Made by a program: the position numbers and the translations under genes
Shown here: one piece after another, positions 34,850 through 42,456 of the stretch
Layout: every line of letters begins with the position of its first letter
How positions within the stretch are numbered: position 1 is the first letter of the stretch
Notes under the pieces: generated by a model
Databases searched by the model: none
The model's input: only the letters and a program-made list of their open reading frames with translations
Told to the model about the DNA's origin: nothing
Assembly (NCBI GenBank): GCA_963719855.1
Contig: CAVRDK010000004.1
Location: forward strand, 434,001 to 498,000
Reading direction: 5' to 3'
Source of the DNA: CAIQPV01 sp963719855
Lineage (GTDB): Bacteria; Pseudomonadota; Gammaproteobacteria; Burkholderiales; Gallionellaceae
Length of the DNA: 64,000 nucleotides

Positions 34850-35052
34850 TGGGTACCTTTAAAAATTCAGAGTTCGCCCAAATGCAAGACGCGGAAAAAA
34901 TTTCGCCGCGCCGCATATAGGTGATATGTAAGCAAGAAATTTTTTCCGCAACGCAGCATAACCAGCCACTTGGTTGTCGTTCTTTGACAGCCTAGTGGAA
35001 TGGCTAGTAGTTCCACCAGTTGGGATGAAATGTGGATTTTTGGAGGTACCCA
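34850..35052. mobile_element. MITE-like element, copy B, inside the AmmeMemoRadiSam operon
   Basis: Ends TGGGTACCTTTAAAAATTC and GGATTTTTGGAGGTACCCA are inverted relatives of the terminal repeats of copies A and C. The interior has the core (CAAGACGCGG ... CGCCGCATATAGGTGATATG ... CGCAACGCAG) followed by a 62-nt hairpin module (34958-35019, AACCAGCCACTTGGTTGTCG ... GTGGAATGGCTAGTAGTTCC). TA lies at the left boundary (34848-34849), but the right boundary reads TG, so one side has changed. It separates amrA from amrS. Confidence 0.7.
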
Positions 35053-35056
35053 TGGA

Positions 35057-35599
35057 TTACTCCTTCCATTTATCGACGATATAGCGCGAGAGCTTAACCT
35101 CCGGCGACCAGAAATCTGCGGGCAGCCCAGCTTTGTGCTTGAGGTGTGCCATGAACTCGCGCGGCTGCGGCAGCTGTTCCCATACCTGCGGCAAGAAGGT
35201 GCTGCGATACGAACCGTACTGGAATATTACGCCGTCTACGTTTGGGCGCAATTGCGCCAGCGCATCGGCCTCGTTCTGGAAGGTCATCGCCTGGGTCGGC
35301 GACAGCAGCGAAATCTCAATCTCGGTGATGTCGAGTTCCGCCGCGCTCAGCGGCATAAAGCGTGAGTCACGCAGGGCGGCGGACACGGCGTTGCTCTTGA
35401 CGTCATCGAGCAGGGGGCGGTGCGCTTGCAGCGAACCAATGCAACCGCGCAACTCGCCGTGCTGGGTGAGGGTGACGAAGCATGCGCCATGTTCGACCAG
35501 CCACGGCGCGGTTTCATCCGCTGTTCTGGGCACGTTCAGGGCGCAGGAAATTGCGGCGCGCGCAATCGGCAGCAGAATTTTTCCGCGCTCAGTGTCCAA
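35057..35599 (-). CDS. amrA: AmmeMemoRadiSam system protein A (AMMECR1 domain)
   Basis: 180 residues from a TTG start at 35599, chosen because GAGGAG lies 7 nt ahead and the protein then begins LLDTERGKILLPIARAAI as in the family; the ATG at 35662 would overlap amrB by 74 bp. The AMMECR1 signature LRGCIGSL occurs in HGELRGCIGSLQAHRPLLDD, with SRFMPLSAAELDITEIEISL after it. It overlaps the amrB stop by 11 bp (coupled translation). The fold has an unknown catalytic role; human AMMECR1 is the eponym. Confidence 0.9.
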   Translation of the reverse strand: MDTERGKILLPIARAAISCALNVPRTADETAPWLVEHGACFVTLTQHGELRGCIGSLQAHRPLLDDVKSNAVSAALRDSRFMPLSAAELDITEIEISLLSPTQAMTFQNEADALAQLRPNVDGVIFQYGSYRSTFLPQVWEQLPQPREFMAHLKHKAGLPADFWSPEVKLSRYIVDKWKE

Positions 35600-36407
35600 G
35601 AGTTTTCTCCTCTGGATTGCCGGACGGGGTGAATGCGAAGGCAGCATAACCCACCACGCCATCGCGCGGTCCGGCAGTGTCGCCGGAATTGCGCAAGTCG
35701 AGCAGGTGTGGTGCTAGATGATGGCGGCGAGCGCTAATGAGCAAGCCGTTAATCGGCGTGGCACCGCATGCCTGCTCGTGCAAAATTCCTTGCGTCAGGT
35801 CGAGGACGCTTTGCACGGTGGTGCCATCCACGCGCTTGGCTATGTCGTATGGCAGATAGTGGGAAAGGTCGGAGCTGATTACGATCAAGGTTTCATCCCC
35901 ACCCCACAGCAGTTCCAGCACCTCGGCCACTTCTTCCGCCGTGGCCATGCCGACAGCCAGCGGCAGCAGTTTGAAATCCGTCAGCACGGTCTGCAAGAAA
36001 GGTAATTGCACCTCCAGTGAATGCTCCTGCGCATGCGCTTGCGGGCTGACTACGACTTGCGGCAGATGGGCGATGGTTTTTGCTGCCGCTGAATCTATCT
36101 GCACGGTGCCGAGCGGTGTGGCGAAAGCATCCGCACCAGGTAGCGCCAGTCCGCGCACCGCTACGCGATGGGTAGGGCCAAGCAACACCACACGCCGGAT
36201 GCGCGGCGCGACATTTTTCAGCGCAGCATAGGCGCTGGCGGCGATGGCTCCAGAATAAACATAACCCGCATGCGGCACAATCAAGGCCTTGGGGCTTAGC
36301 CCGGATGAGTGTGCCGTAGCGAGCATGGCGTGCACGTCATGCTCAAGTGCGCCTGGATTTTCTGGATAGAACTGGCCGGAAACAGCTGATGGACGGATGC
36401 TTTGCAT
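35589..36407 (-). CDS. amrB: AmmeMemoRadiSam system protein B (Memo-like)
   Basis: 272 residues. Family motifs: VSGQFYPENPGALEHDV at the N-terminus, IVPHAGYVYSGAIAASAYAA (metal-site His), VVLLGPTHRVAVRG, and EHSLEVQLPFLQTVL, matching MEMO1 and extradiol-dioxygenase-like folds. The three His/Cys positions expected for a metal site are kept. First gene of the amrB-amrA-amrS operon. The physiological role is unknown in bacteria. Confidence 0.92.
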   Translation of the reverse strand: MQSIRPSAVSGQFYPENPGALEHDVHAMLATAHSSGLSPKALIVPHAGYVYSGAIAASAYAALKNVAPRIRRVVLLGPTHRVAVRGLALPGADAFATPLGTVQIDSAAAKTIAHLPQVVVSPQAHAQEHSLEVQLPFLQTVLTDFKLLPLAVGMATAEEVAEVLELLWGGDETLIVISSDLSHYLPYDIAKRVDGTTVQSVLDLTQGILHEQACGATPINGLLISARRHHLAPHLLDLRNSGDTAGPRDGVVGYAAFAFTPSGNPEEKTLGH

Positions 36408-36514
36408 GGCAGGCCTCGCTTTGAACGATGATGCCTATTTGGGGACGGCTAGACTGGAATCAAGGGGGAAAGGAGAAAGGCAATCGGCAATATTATTTCA
36501 GGACTGGATGGCTA

Positions 36515-36802
36515 TTAGTCATTGAAATGAGGCGTTGAACCTTCGGCGGGTTCACCGGTATCAGGGTCAATCCAGTCGGCTATACCAATCTCCGCTTCAG
36601 CTTCGTGGAGCGATGCGCCTTCCTCGTAATCGCTGTCTTCCTGATATTGCGTATCTTCCATCGCCTCGATCAGAGTGGCAAAAGGGCCATACAGTTTTCC
36701 AGTTAATTTATTCTGCCAATAGAAACCATCCGGGCGTTCGATCAGGTGCGCCGGATCATCCTCTTCATGCAGCGTTGGTTCGATAATTTCATTATGGTTC
36801 AT
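36515..36802 (-). CDS. Conserved acidic hypothetical protein
   Basis: 95 residues from ATG 36802, supported by the strong Shine-Dalgarno AGGAGGGAG; the longer frame from 36877 lacks one. The protein begins NHNEIIEPTLHEEDDPAHLI, has an aromatic patch DGFYWQNKLTGKLYGPFATL, and ends acidic with DWIDPDTGEPAEG. No recognised domain, signal or membrane span. Possibly a small regulatory or structural protein; function unknown. Confidence 0.65.
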   Translation of the reverse strand: MNHNEIIEPTLHEEDDPAHLIERPDGFYWQNKLTGKLYGPFATLIEAMEDTQYQEDSDYEEGASLHEAEAEIGIADWIDPDTGEPAEGSTPHFND

Positions 36803-37003
36803 TTGGAATCTCCCTCCTGTTTCAGGATGCGGCACCAAGCCGTGCTGGTTCGTTTCACCCTTCAATTTTAGCGGCATATCAGTAGCCAGCGGGGCAGTTA
36901 TGATGGCAAGTAATTTTTGTAAATTGTACGTCGCAACTTAATCAAACTGTAGTCCTCCCCGGAACAGGATGCAAACTTTTCTTCATGTAATTTTTCCCTC
37001 TGC

Positions 37004-37009
37004 TATAAT
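37004..37009 (+). promoter_or_regulatory. Promoter -10 of tRNA-Pro
   Basis: TATAAT 10 bp before the tRNA, followed by the GC-rich discriminator CCGCGCCC, typical of stringently controlled stable-RNA promoters. The -35 is poor (CTTCAT at 36981). Confidence 0.6.
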
Positions 37010-37017
37010 CCGCGCCC

Positions 37018-37095
<78 letters not shown>

Positions 37096-37318
37096 GATAA
37101 ATCAATTGGTTGTATGTCGTTATTGCTTTTTTAGTGGCTATCACGCCAAACATTGAATCGATTTTCCCGCGCTCGTTGCTCCTGTCTGCTCCCTCGATCC
37201 ATTTAGAATAAACTGTCAATCTACTCTGTATTTCTTCCGTCATTATCAATTGTAAATGTGCTAAAAGCATTTTCCTCGAATAGAATGGGCATAGCTAAAT
37301 ACCAACACGAGGAACCCA

Positions 37319-37870
37319 ATGGGTCAGCGATTTTCAGAACTTTCCGACAAGCATATTCAATTTATTGCCGAACAACGAATTTTCTTTGTCGGGACTGCTA
37401 CCGCAGACAGTCGTGTGAATATTTCTCCAAAGGGCATGGACTCGTTTAGAGTTCTAGGCAGCAACCGTGTCGTCTGGCTAAATGTTACCGGAAGCGGCAA
37501 TGAAACTTCCGCCCATGTTCAGCTGACCCCCCGAATGACCATAATGTTTTGTGCCTTTGAGGGTCAGCCGTTAATCCTGCGGATTTACGGCACAGCAAAA
37601 GTCGTACATAAGAGCGATCCAGAATGGGGTAATTTGGTCTCTCTGTTTAAGCCCATGCATGGTGCTCGACAGATATTTGACGTTACGCTAGACCTCGTGC
37701 AAACGTCTTGTGGAATGTCTGTTCCATACTACGCCTATACCGGAGATCGAGAATTGCTTAATGATTTGGCTAAAAAGATAGGTGAAGAAGGTATACAGCG
37801 TTATTGGGAGGAAAAGAACCAATTGAGTATTGATGGAATCCCCACAAACATTGTCGCCAAAAATGGCTAA
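37319..37870 (+). CDS. Pyridoxamine 5'-phosphate oxidase-family (FMN split-barrel) protein
   Basis: 183 residues. Split-barrel pattern: QRIFFVGTATADSRVNISPK, VVWLNVTGSGNETSAHVQLT and TIMFCAFEGQPLILRIYGTA, then a C-terminal helix. The NISPKGMDSFRV segment is found in general-stress-protein-like PNPOx relatives rather than PdxH itself. It probably binds FMN or a deazaflavin; substrate unknown. The ATG follows ACGAGGAAC, a fair RBS. Monocistronic. Confidence 0.8.
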   Translation: MGQRFSELSDKHIQFIAEQRIFFVGTATADSRVNISPKGMDSFRVLGSNRVVWLNVTGSGNETSAHVQLTPRMTIMFCAFEGQPLILRIYGTAKVVHKSDPEWGNLVSLFKPMHGARQIFDVTLDLVQTSCGMSVPYYAYTGDRELLNDLAKKIGEEGIQRYWEEKNQLSIDGIPTNIVAKNG

Positions 37871-37886
37871 CTAAGCGATCTCGTTT

Positions 37887-37903
37887 AGCCGCTTTGAGCG
37901 GCT
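37887..37903 (+). terminator. Possible terminator after the PNPOx-like gene
   Basis: 7-bp stem AGCCGCT / AGCGGCT with a TTG loop and CACAAAATTTT after it. Short and only weakly T-rich. Confidence 0.35.
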
Positions 37904-37939
37904 CACAAAATTTTACCGGGGGATATTTACTAAACGGCG

Positions 37940-39220
37940 CTAGCCCTGATAAACAACCTGTCCATCCACCAGCGTGTAGCGCACCTTACCTTGCAACTCC
38001 AGGCCGAGGAATGGGGTGTTCTTGCCTTGACTCTTCAATGCCGACGACTCGATCTTCCAGTACGCTTCGGGATCGAACACGCACACGTCGGCGGCACTGC
38101 CGGCGGACAGATGTCCTGCATCCAGGCCCAGTATGTGCGCGGGTTGCAACGTCACTTTGGCGAGCGCGGCGCTCAAAGCACCTTGCCCCGCCCATTTGAG
38201 TGCTAACGGCAGCAGCAATTCCAGACCGGTGGCGCCTGATTCAGCTTCGGCGAATGGCAGTTGCTTGGCATCTTCGTCCACTGGCGTGTGGTCGGAGCAG
38301 ATTGCATCGATGGTGCCATCGAGCAGCCCGGCGCGCAGCGCATCACGGTCGCGCTGGCTGCGCAACGGTGGGGTCAGGTGGCAGTTGGCATCGAAGAAAC
38401 CGATGTCCATTTCGGACAGGTGTACGTGGTTGGCGGATACATCGCAGGTGAGCGGCAGACCTTGCTGTTTGGCGGCGCGCACCAGCGCTACAGCTTCCGC
38501 GCTGGAGATGCGGCAGACGTGCAGGCGTACGCCGGTCTCGTGCGCCAGTTGCAGCATGGTCGCCAGCGCGATGGTTTCCGCGCACACCGGGATGGCGGGC
38601 AGGCCCAAACGTGTCGCCACTTCGCCGTCGTGCGCCACGCCGTCGCGCGCCAGAAAGCTGTCCTGCGGACGCAGCCACACGGAAAAATCGAATGTGGCGG
38701 CATACTGCATCGCGCGCATCAGCACGCGCGTGTCGGTGAGCGGGGCATCGGCCTGGCTGAACGCCACGCAACCGGCATCGGCGAGTTCCGCCATTTCGGT
38801 GAGTTCCGCGCCTTTCAGGGCTTGCGTGAGCGCGCCCACCGGATACACATGCGCTTGGTTCAATGTTTTGGCGCGGTGCTTGAGCATCTCTACCAGCCCC
38901 GGTTCGTCCAGCGGCGGATCGGTGTCGGGCGGGCAAGCCAGCGAGGTGACGCCGCCCGCCACTGCCGCGTCCATTTCTGATTCCAGCGTGGCGCGATATT
39001 CATAGCCCGGCTCGCGCAAGCGCGCGGCGAGGTCTATCAGGCCGGGTGCCACCACTAATCCGCTGGCGTCAATAATCCTGTCCGCGACGAATCCCGCCGG
39101 GGCGTTTCCGACAGCGGCCACCTTGTCTGCCACGATATACAAATCCTGCTTTGCGTCGATCCCGTTCTTCGGATCTATCAAACGGCCATTTTTAATTTGA
39201 ATGTTCAAGGGCACTCTCAT
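37940..39220 (-). CDS. Dihydroorotase-like protein lacking metal ligands (non-catalytic PyrC' type)
   Basis: 426 residues of the type I dihydroorotase fold. Where active enzymes have D-x-H-x-H-x-R-E-P-G, this protein has LIDLAARLREPGYEYRATLE, so both N-terminal metal His are lost; the later HV-S position is R in LHVCRISSAEAV. The Asp loop CSDHTPVDEDAK remains. It lies 2 bp after pyrB. In Pseudomonas the equivalent PyrC' is inactive and serves as a structural subunit of the dodecameric aspartate transcarbamoylase; the same role is inferred. A separate active dihydroorotase should exist elsewhere. Confidence 0.9.
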   Translation of the reverse strand: MRVPLNIQIKNGRLIDPKNGIDAKQDLYIVADKVAAVGNAPAGFVADRIIDASGLVVAPGLIDLAARLREPGYEYRATLESEMDAAVAGGVTSLACPPDTDPPLDEPGLVEMLKHRAKTLNQAHVYPVGALTQALKGAELTEMAELADAGCVAFSQADAPLTDTRVLMRAMQYAATFDFSVWLRPQDSFLARDGVAHDGEVATRLGLPAIPVCAETIALATMLQLAHETGVRLHVCRISSAEAVALVRAAKQQGLPLTCDVSANHVHLSEMDIGFFDANCHLTPPLRSQRDRDALRAGLLDGTIDAICSDHTPVDEDAKQLPFAEAESGATGLELLLPLALKWAGQGALSAALAKVTLQPAHILGLDAGHLSAGSAADVCVFDPEAYWKIESSALKSQGKNTPFLGLELQGKVRYTLVDGQVVYQG

Positions 39221-39222
39221 GG

Positions 39223-40173
39223 TTATTTCTCCGCCAGCATGCTCATAACCGCCATTCTCACCGCGATGCCGAACGTAACCTGCGGCAAAATGACCGAGTG
39301 CGATCCGTCCGCCACGCTGGAATCAATTTCCACGCCCCGGTTCATCGGGCCGGGGTGCATCACGATGGCGTCTGCTTTCGCCAGTGCCAGTTTGTCCTGA
39401 GTTAGACCGTAATATTTGAAATATTCCTGCGAGCTGGGCAACAGCGCGCCCTGCATGCGCTCGTTTTGCAGGCGCAACATCATCACCACATCCACGTCGC
39501 GCAGCCCCAGCGCCATGTCATGATAGACCTGCACGCCCAATTGTTCGACGCGGGTGGGCAGCAGGGTCTTGGGCGCGATCACGCGCACTTCCGGCACGCC
39601 CAACGTGGTCAGCGCGTGAATTTGCGAACGTGCCACGCGCGAGTGTAGGACATCACCGACGATGGCGACGCGCAGGTTGTGGAATTCCTTCTTGTAGTGG
39701 CGGATGGTAAACATATCCAACAGCGCTTGCGTGGGATGCGCATGGCGTCCGTCGCCGGCGTTGATGACGTGTATCTGCGGCGCGACGTGCCGGGCGATAA
39801 GATGTGCCGCGCCGCTCTGTGAGTGGCGTACCACGAACATGTCGGCATGCATCGCGCACAGGTTGTCGACGGTGTCGAGCAGGGTCTCGCCCTTGCTGGT
39901 GGAGGACGAGCCGATGTTGAGGTTGACCACGTCGGCGGAAAGGCGTTTGGCGGCGATCTCAAAGGTAGTGCGGGTACGCGTGCTGTTCTCGAAGAAGATG
40001 TTGAATACCGCCTTGCCGTGCAGCAGAGGTACTTTCTTGATTTCCTTTCCCTCGGCGACACTCACGAATTCGCTGGCGCGATCCAGAATGCCGCGCAAAA
40101 TGAGCGCGGGCAGACCTTCTGTCGTAAGCAGATGCTGCAACTCGCCATTTTTATTTAATTGTGGGTTGTTCAT
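39223..40173 (-). CDS. pyrB: Aspartate carbamoyltransferase, catalytic chain
   Basis: 316 residues. Carbamoyl-phosphate site FFENSTRTRTTFEIAAKRL (S-T-R-T-R), the K loop GSSSTSKGETLLDTVDNL, and HAHPTQALLDMFTI are intact, with the C-terminal aspartate domain ending GIAVRMAVMSMLAEK. It condenses aspartate and carbamoyl phosphate to N-carbamoylaspartate in pyrimidine synthesis. The layout with pyrC' next to it and yqgE-ruvX upstream matches the Pseudomonas-like order, but no pyrR lies between ruvX and pyrB. Confidence 0.96.
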   Translation of the reverse strand: MNNPQLNKNGELQHLLTTEGLPALILRGILDRASEFVSVAEGKEIKKVPLLHGKAVFNIFFENSTRTRTTFEIAAKRLSADVVNLNIGSSSTSKGETLLDTVDNLCAMHADMFVVRHSQSGAAHLIARHVAPQIHVINAGDGRHAHPTQALLDMFTIRHYKKEFHNLRVAIVGDVLHSRVARSQIHALTTLGVPEVRVIAPKTLLPTRVEQLGVQVYHDMALGLRDVDVVMMLRLQNERMQGALLPSSQEYFKYYGLTQDKLALAKADAIVMHPGPMNRGVEIDSSVADGSHSVILPQVTFGIAVRMAVMSMLAEK

Positions 40174-40215
40174 TCTAAAACCTCAATCATCCACCGATGA
40201 GCACAAATATTGTTT

Positions 40216-40245
40216 TTGTAGGTGCGAATGAATTCGCACCTACAA
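40216..40245. repeat. REP-like palindrome
   Basis: 13-bp perfect stem TTGTAGGTGCGAA / TTCGCACCTACAA with a TGAA loop between pyrB and ruvX. Such GTAGGTGCGAAT palindromes recur in proteobacterial intergenic regions; only one copy is in the window. Confidence 0.6.
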
Positions 40246-40269
40246 CCCCACAAACCACCTCTTCCGGAT

Positions 40270-40716
40270 TCATGCGATTTGCACTGCTGTAGGTTCGTCG
40301 AAATACGCTTGCAATATCTGCTGCGCGGCGACCTGGTCGAGCAGCGGTTTTTGTTTGATGCCGCGTATCCCCGCCTCATTCAGCTGCGAACTGGCGGCAG
40401 CGGAAGTATAGCGCTCATCCACCATGATGGCGGGCAAATCGAAGCGTCCCTTGAGGCGGTTGGCAAAGCGGCGGCACAGCCGGGTCATCTCGTGCGGCGT
40501 GCCGTCGTCGTTGCACGGCAGCCCCACCACCAGCGCCGCCGGTTGCCATTCGCGGATCAACAACTCAATGGCCGCGAAACGCTGCTCGTTTTTTTCGCCA
40601 TGCAGAGTGGTCAGCGGCTGCGCCGTGCCGGAGATGGAATTGCCAACCGCCACGCCGATGCGTTTAGTACCAAAATCGAATGCCAGCAAAGTGCCTGAAA
40701 TTATAGTTGCAACCAT
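40270..40716 (-). CDS. ruvX: Holliday junction resolvase-like / pre-16S rRNA nuclease YqgF
   Basis: 148 residues in the RNase H-like fold: first strand TLLAFDFGTKRIGVAVGNSI with the catalytic Asp, LVVGLPCNDDGTPHEMTRLC, and the C-terminal VDERYTSAAASSQL with the Asp/Glu pair. YqgF/RuvX processes the 5' end of 16S rRNA and has been implicated in junction resolution. Usually adjacent to yqgE; here a MITE-like element separates them. Confidence 0.93.
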   Translation of the reverse strand: MVATIISGTLLAFDFGTKRIGVAVGNSISGTAQPLTTLHGEKNEQRFAAIELLIREWQPAALVVGLPCNDDGTPHEMTRLCRRFANRLKGRFDLPAIMVDERYTSAAASSQLNEAGIRGIKQKPLLDQVAAQQILQAYFDEPTAVQIA

Positions 40717-40723
40717 GCCGTTA

Positions 40724-40866
40724 GCAGGATGTTGAAAAGCGTAGCGAGAGGCGATCAGGCAAGGCGGAAGTCGGCGAAAAAGCGGAGTTTACATAGTGTA
40801 AATGAGCATTTTTCGACGGGTTCCAACGCGGCATCATCGCCTCGCAGTAGCTTTTCAACACCCTGC
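40724..40866. mobile_element. MITE-like element, copy D (second family, TA-flanked), between ruvX and yqgE
   Basis: Terminal repeats GCAGGATGTTGAAAAGC (40724-40740) and GCTTTTCAACACCCTGC (40850-40866) differ at one position. TA directly flanks both ends (40722-40723 and 40867-40868); the right TA is part of the yqgE TAG stop. The interior has AGGCAAGGCGGAAGTCGGCG, a central palindrome TTTACATAGTGTAAA, and a reverse-related right half, an arrangement parallel to the A/B/C core but with different sequence. No ORF. Confidence 0.75.
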
Positions 40867-41435
40867 TAGGCATGTCCCGCATCCTCCGACAGCGACGCGT
40901 AATCCACGCCCAACAGCGACATTGCGGCATATAAACGTTCTTCTGCGGGCAATTCAAACAGAATGTGCTCGGAGGCTGCCATGTTGAGCCAGGCGTTTTG
41001 TGCCAGTTCGTGTTCCAGTTGCCCTGGCTCCCAGCCGGCATAGCCCAAGGTCACCAACAGGTTGTGCGGCCCCTGCCCTTCTCCCACCGCTTCCAGAATA
41101 TCCTTGGAGGTCGTCAGGCCGACCTTATCATTGATGGCCAAGGTGGACTGCCATTGGCCTATCGGGTCATGCAGCACGAATCCACGGTCGGTCTGCACCG
41201 GGCCGCCGAAATGCACCGGCAGGTTTTTCAATTCCGGTTGTTCCAGCGGAACCTTGATCTGTGCGAATAATTCGCCCAGCGTAAGGGTAATAGGGCGATT
41301 AACAATAATGCCTAACGCCCCTTGTTCGTTGTGCTCACAGATGTAAATAAGCGACTTGGCAAAAGTAGACTCCACCATGGCGGGCATGGCGATGAGAAAT
41401 TGGTGACTGAGATTTAGTGGTGGCATGGTCGTCAT
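40866..41435 (-). CDS. yqgE: UPF0301 protein YqgE (AlgH family)
   Basis: 189 residues. Family phrases FLIAMPAMVESTFAKSLIYI, EHNEQGALGIIVNRPITLTL and VHFGGPVQTDRGFVLHD are all present, along with VTLGYAGWEPGQLEHELAQN. Conserved in proteobacteria, of unknown biochemical role (AlgH influences alginate and virulence regulators in Pseudomonas). The stop TAG contains the TA of the adjacent mobile element. Confidence 0.93.
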   Translation of the reverse strand: MTTMPPLNLSHQFLIAMPAMVESTFAKSLIYICEHNEQGALGIIVNRPITLTLGELFAQIKVPLEQPELKNLPVHFGGPVQTDRGFVLHDPIGQWQSTLAINDKVGLTTSKDILEAVGEGQGPHNLLVTLGYAGWEPGQLEHELAQNAWLNMAASEHILFELPAEERLYAAMSLLGVDYASLSEDAGHA

Positions 41436-41476
41436 TGTAAACCCAAGGAGCGGCCTTCACAATTTTGTTCGTTCAG

Positions 41477-42442
41477 TCAGGCGCTACCATTGGTTACATG
41501 GGTAAGCGGCAAGCGGATAATAAAACAAGTGCCTTCACCCCGTCTCGATAAGACGGCTATGCGTCCGCCCAGGGCGGCGATTTCGCTGCGCACCACATCC
41601 ATGCCCACGCCGCGCCCGGAAATTGCCGTGACTTCCGTTGCAGTGGTAAGCCCCGGAGCAAAAATCAACTGCATGACCTGCCTGTCACTGACCGCAGCAC
41701 CGGCCCGCAGCAAGCCCATTTTAACGGCCTTGCGGCGCAGCCCATCAACATCCATGCCAGCACCATTATCCATAAACTCAAACACCGCTTCGTTATTTCT
41801 CTGGCGCAACGACAAGCGGATGTCACCGATAGGCGGCTTACCCGCAGACTCGCGCTGTTGAGGGCTTTCCAGTCCATGCGCGATGGCATTGCGCAACAAG
41901 TGTTCGAATGGTGCAGTCATTTTTTCCAGCACGTTGCGTTCTAGTTCCACTTCCGTGCCGCACAATTCCAGATTGGCCTTTTTGCCCAACTCTTTGCCAG
42001 TCTGCCGCACGATACGATACAACCGTTTGCCGATAGTGGCGAACGGCACCCGCTGTTCCGTGCCTTCTTCCGCTGTGGCGGCAGCACCTTCCGCCGCAAT
42101 GTCCGTGCGCAAAAGTTCTATCACCTTACCGATGTGGTCGAACTGGCTTTGCAGTTCATCCCAGAACGTGGTTGATCGTTGCATCTCGCTTGCGGTTGCC
42201 CTGGCTTCCGTCGTTCGGTCTTCCATCAGGTGCACCAGTTTGCCCACACGCATGGCGCCAGCCATGCGAGCGCTACCCTTGAGCGTGTGCAGACTGCGTT
42301 GTAATTTGCGCGCCAGCAGCGCATCTGCAGATTGTTCGCGCCAAGCCTGCAAGGTATTGCCGATTTGCGGATACAGTTCGTCGGCCTCTTCCAGAAAGAG
42401 TGGCAGCAACTCCTGATCTATATCGTCCTGGACTGTTTCCAT
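41477..42442 (-). CDS. Truncated CheA/ChpA-like histidine kinase (Hpt + HATPase only)
   Basis: 321 residues from ATG 42442; the frame stays open upstream only as a shadow of trkH. The Hpt domain has RSLHTLKGSARMAGAMRVG with the phospho-His. The ATPase domain has the N-box HLLRNAIAHGLESPQQRESA, G1 DNGAGMDVDGLRR and G2 AISGRGVGMDVVRSEIAALG. It stops at FIIRLPLTHVTNGSA, exactly where ChpA/PilL continues into its CheW-like domain and receiver, so receptor coupling and REC are missing. It sits 14 bp after trkH. It may be a remnant, or a small kinase tied to potassium uptake. Confidence 0.75.
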   Translation of the reverse strand: METVQDDIDQELLPLFLEEADELYPQIGNTLQAWREQSADALLARKLQRSLHTLKGSARMAGAMRVGKLVHLMEDRTTEARATASEMQRSTTFWDELQSQFDHIGKVIELLRTDIAAEGAAATAEEGTEQRVPFATIGKRLYRIVRQTGKELGKKANLELCGTEVELERNVLEKMTAPFEHLLRNAIAHGLESPQQRESAGKPPIGDIRLSLRQRNNEAVFEFMDNGAGMDVDGLRRKAVKMGLLRAGAAVSDRQVMQLIFAPGLTTATEVTAISGRGVGMDVVRSEIAALGGRIAVLSRRGEGTCFIIRLPLTHVTNGSA

Positions 42443-42456
42443 GATCTGGGCACCAG

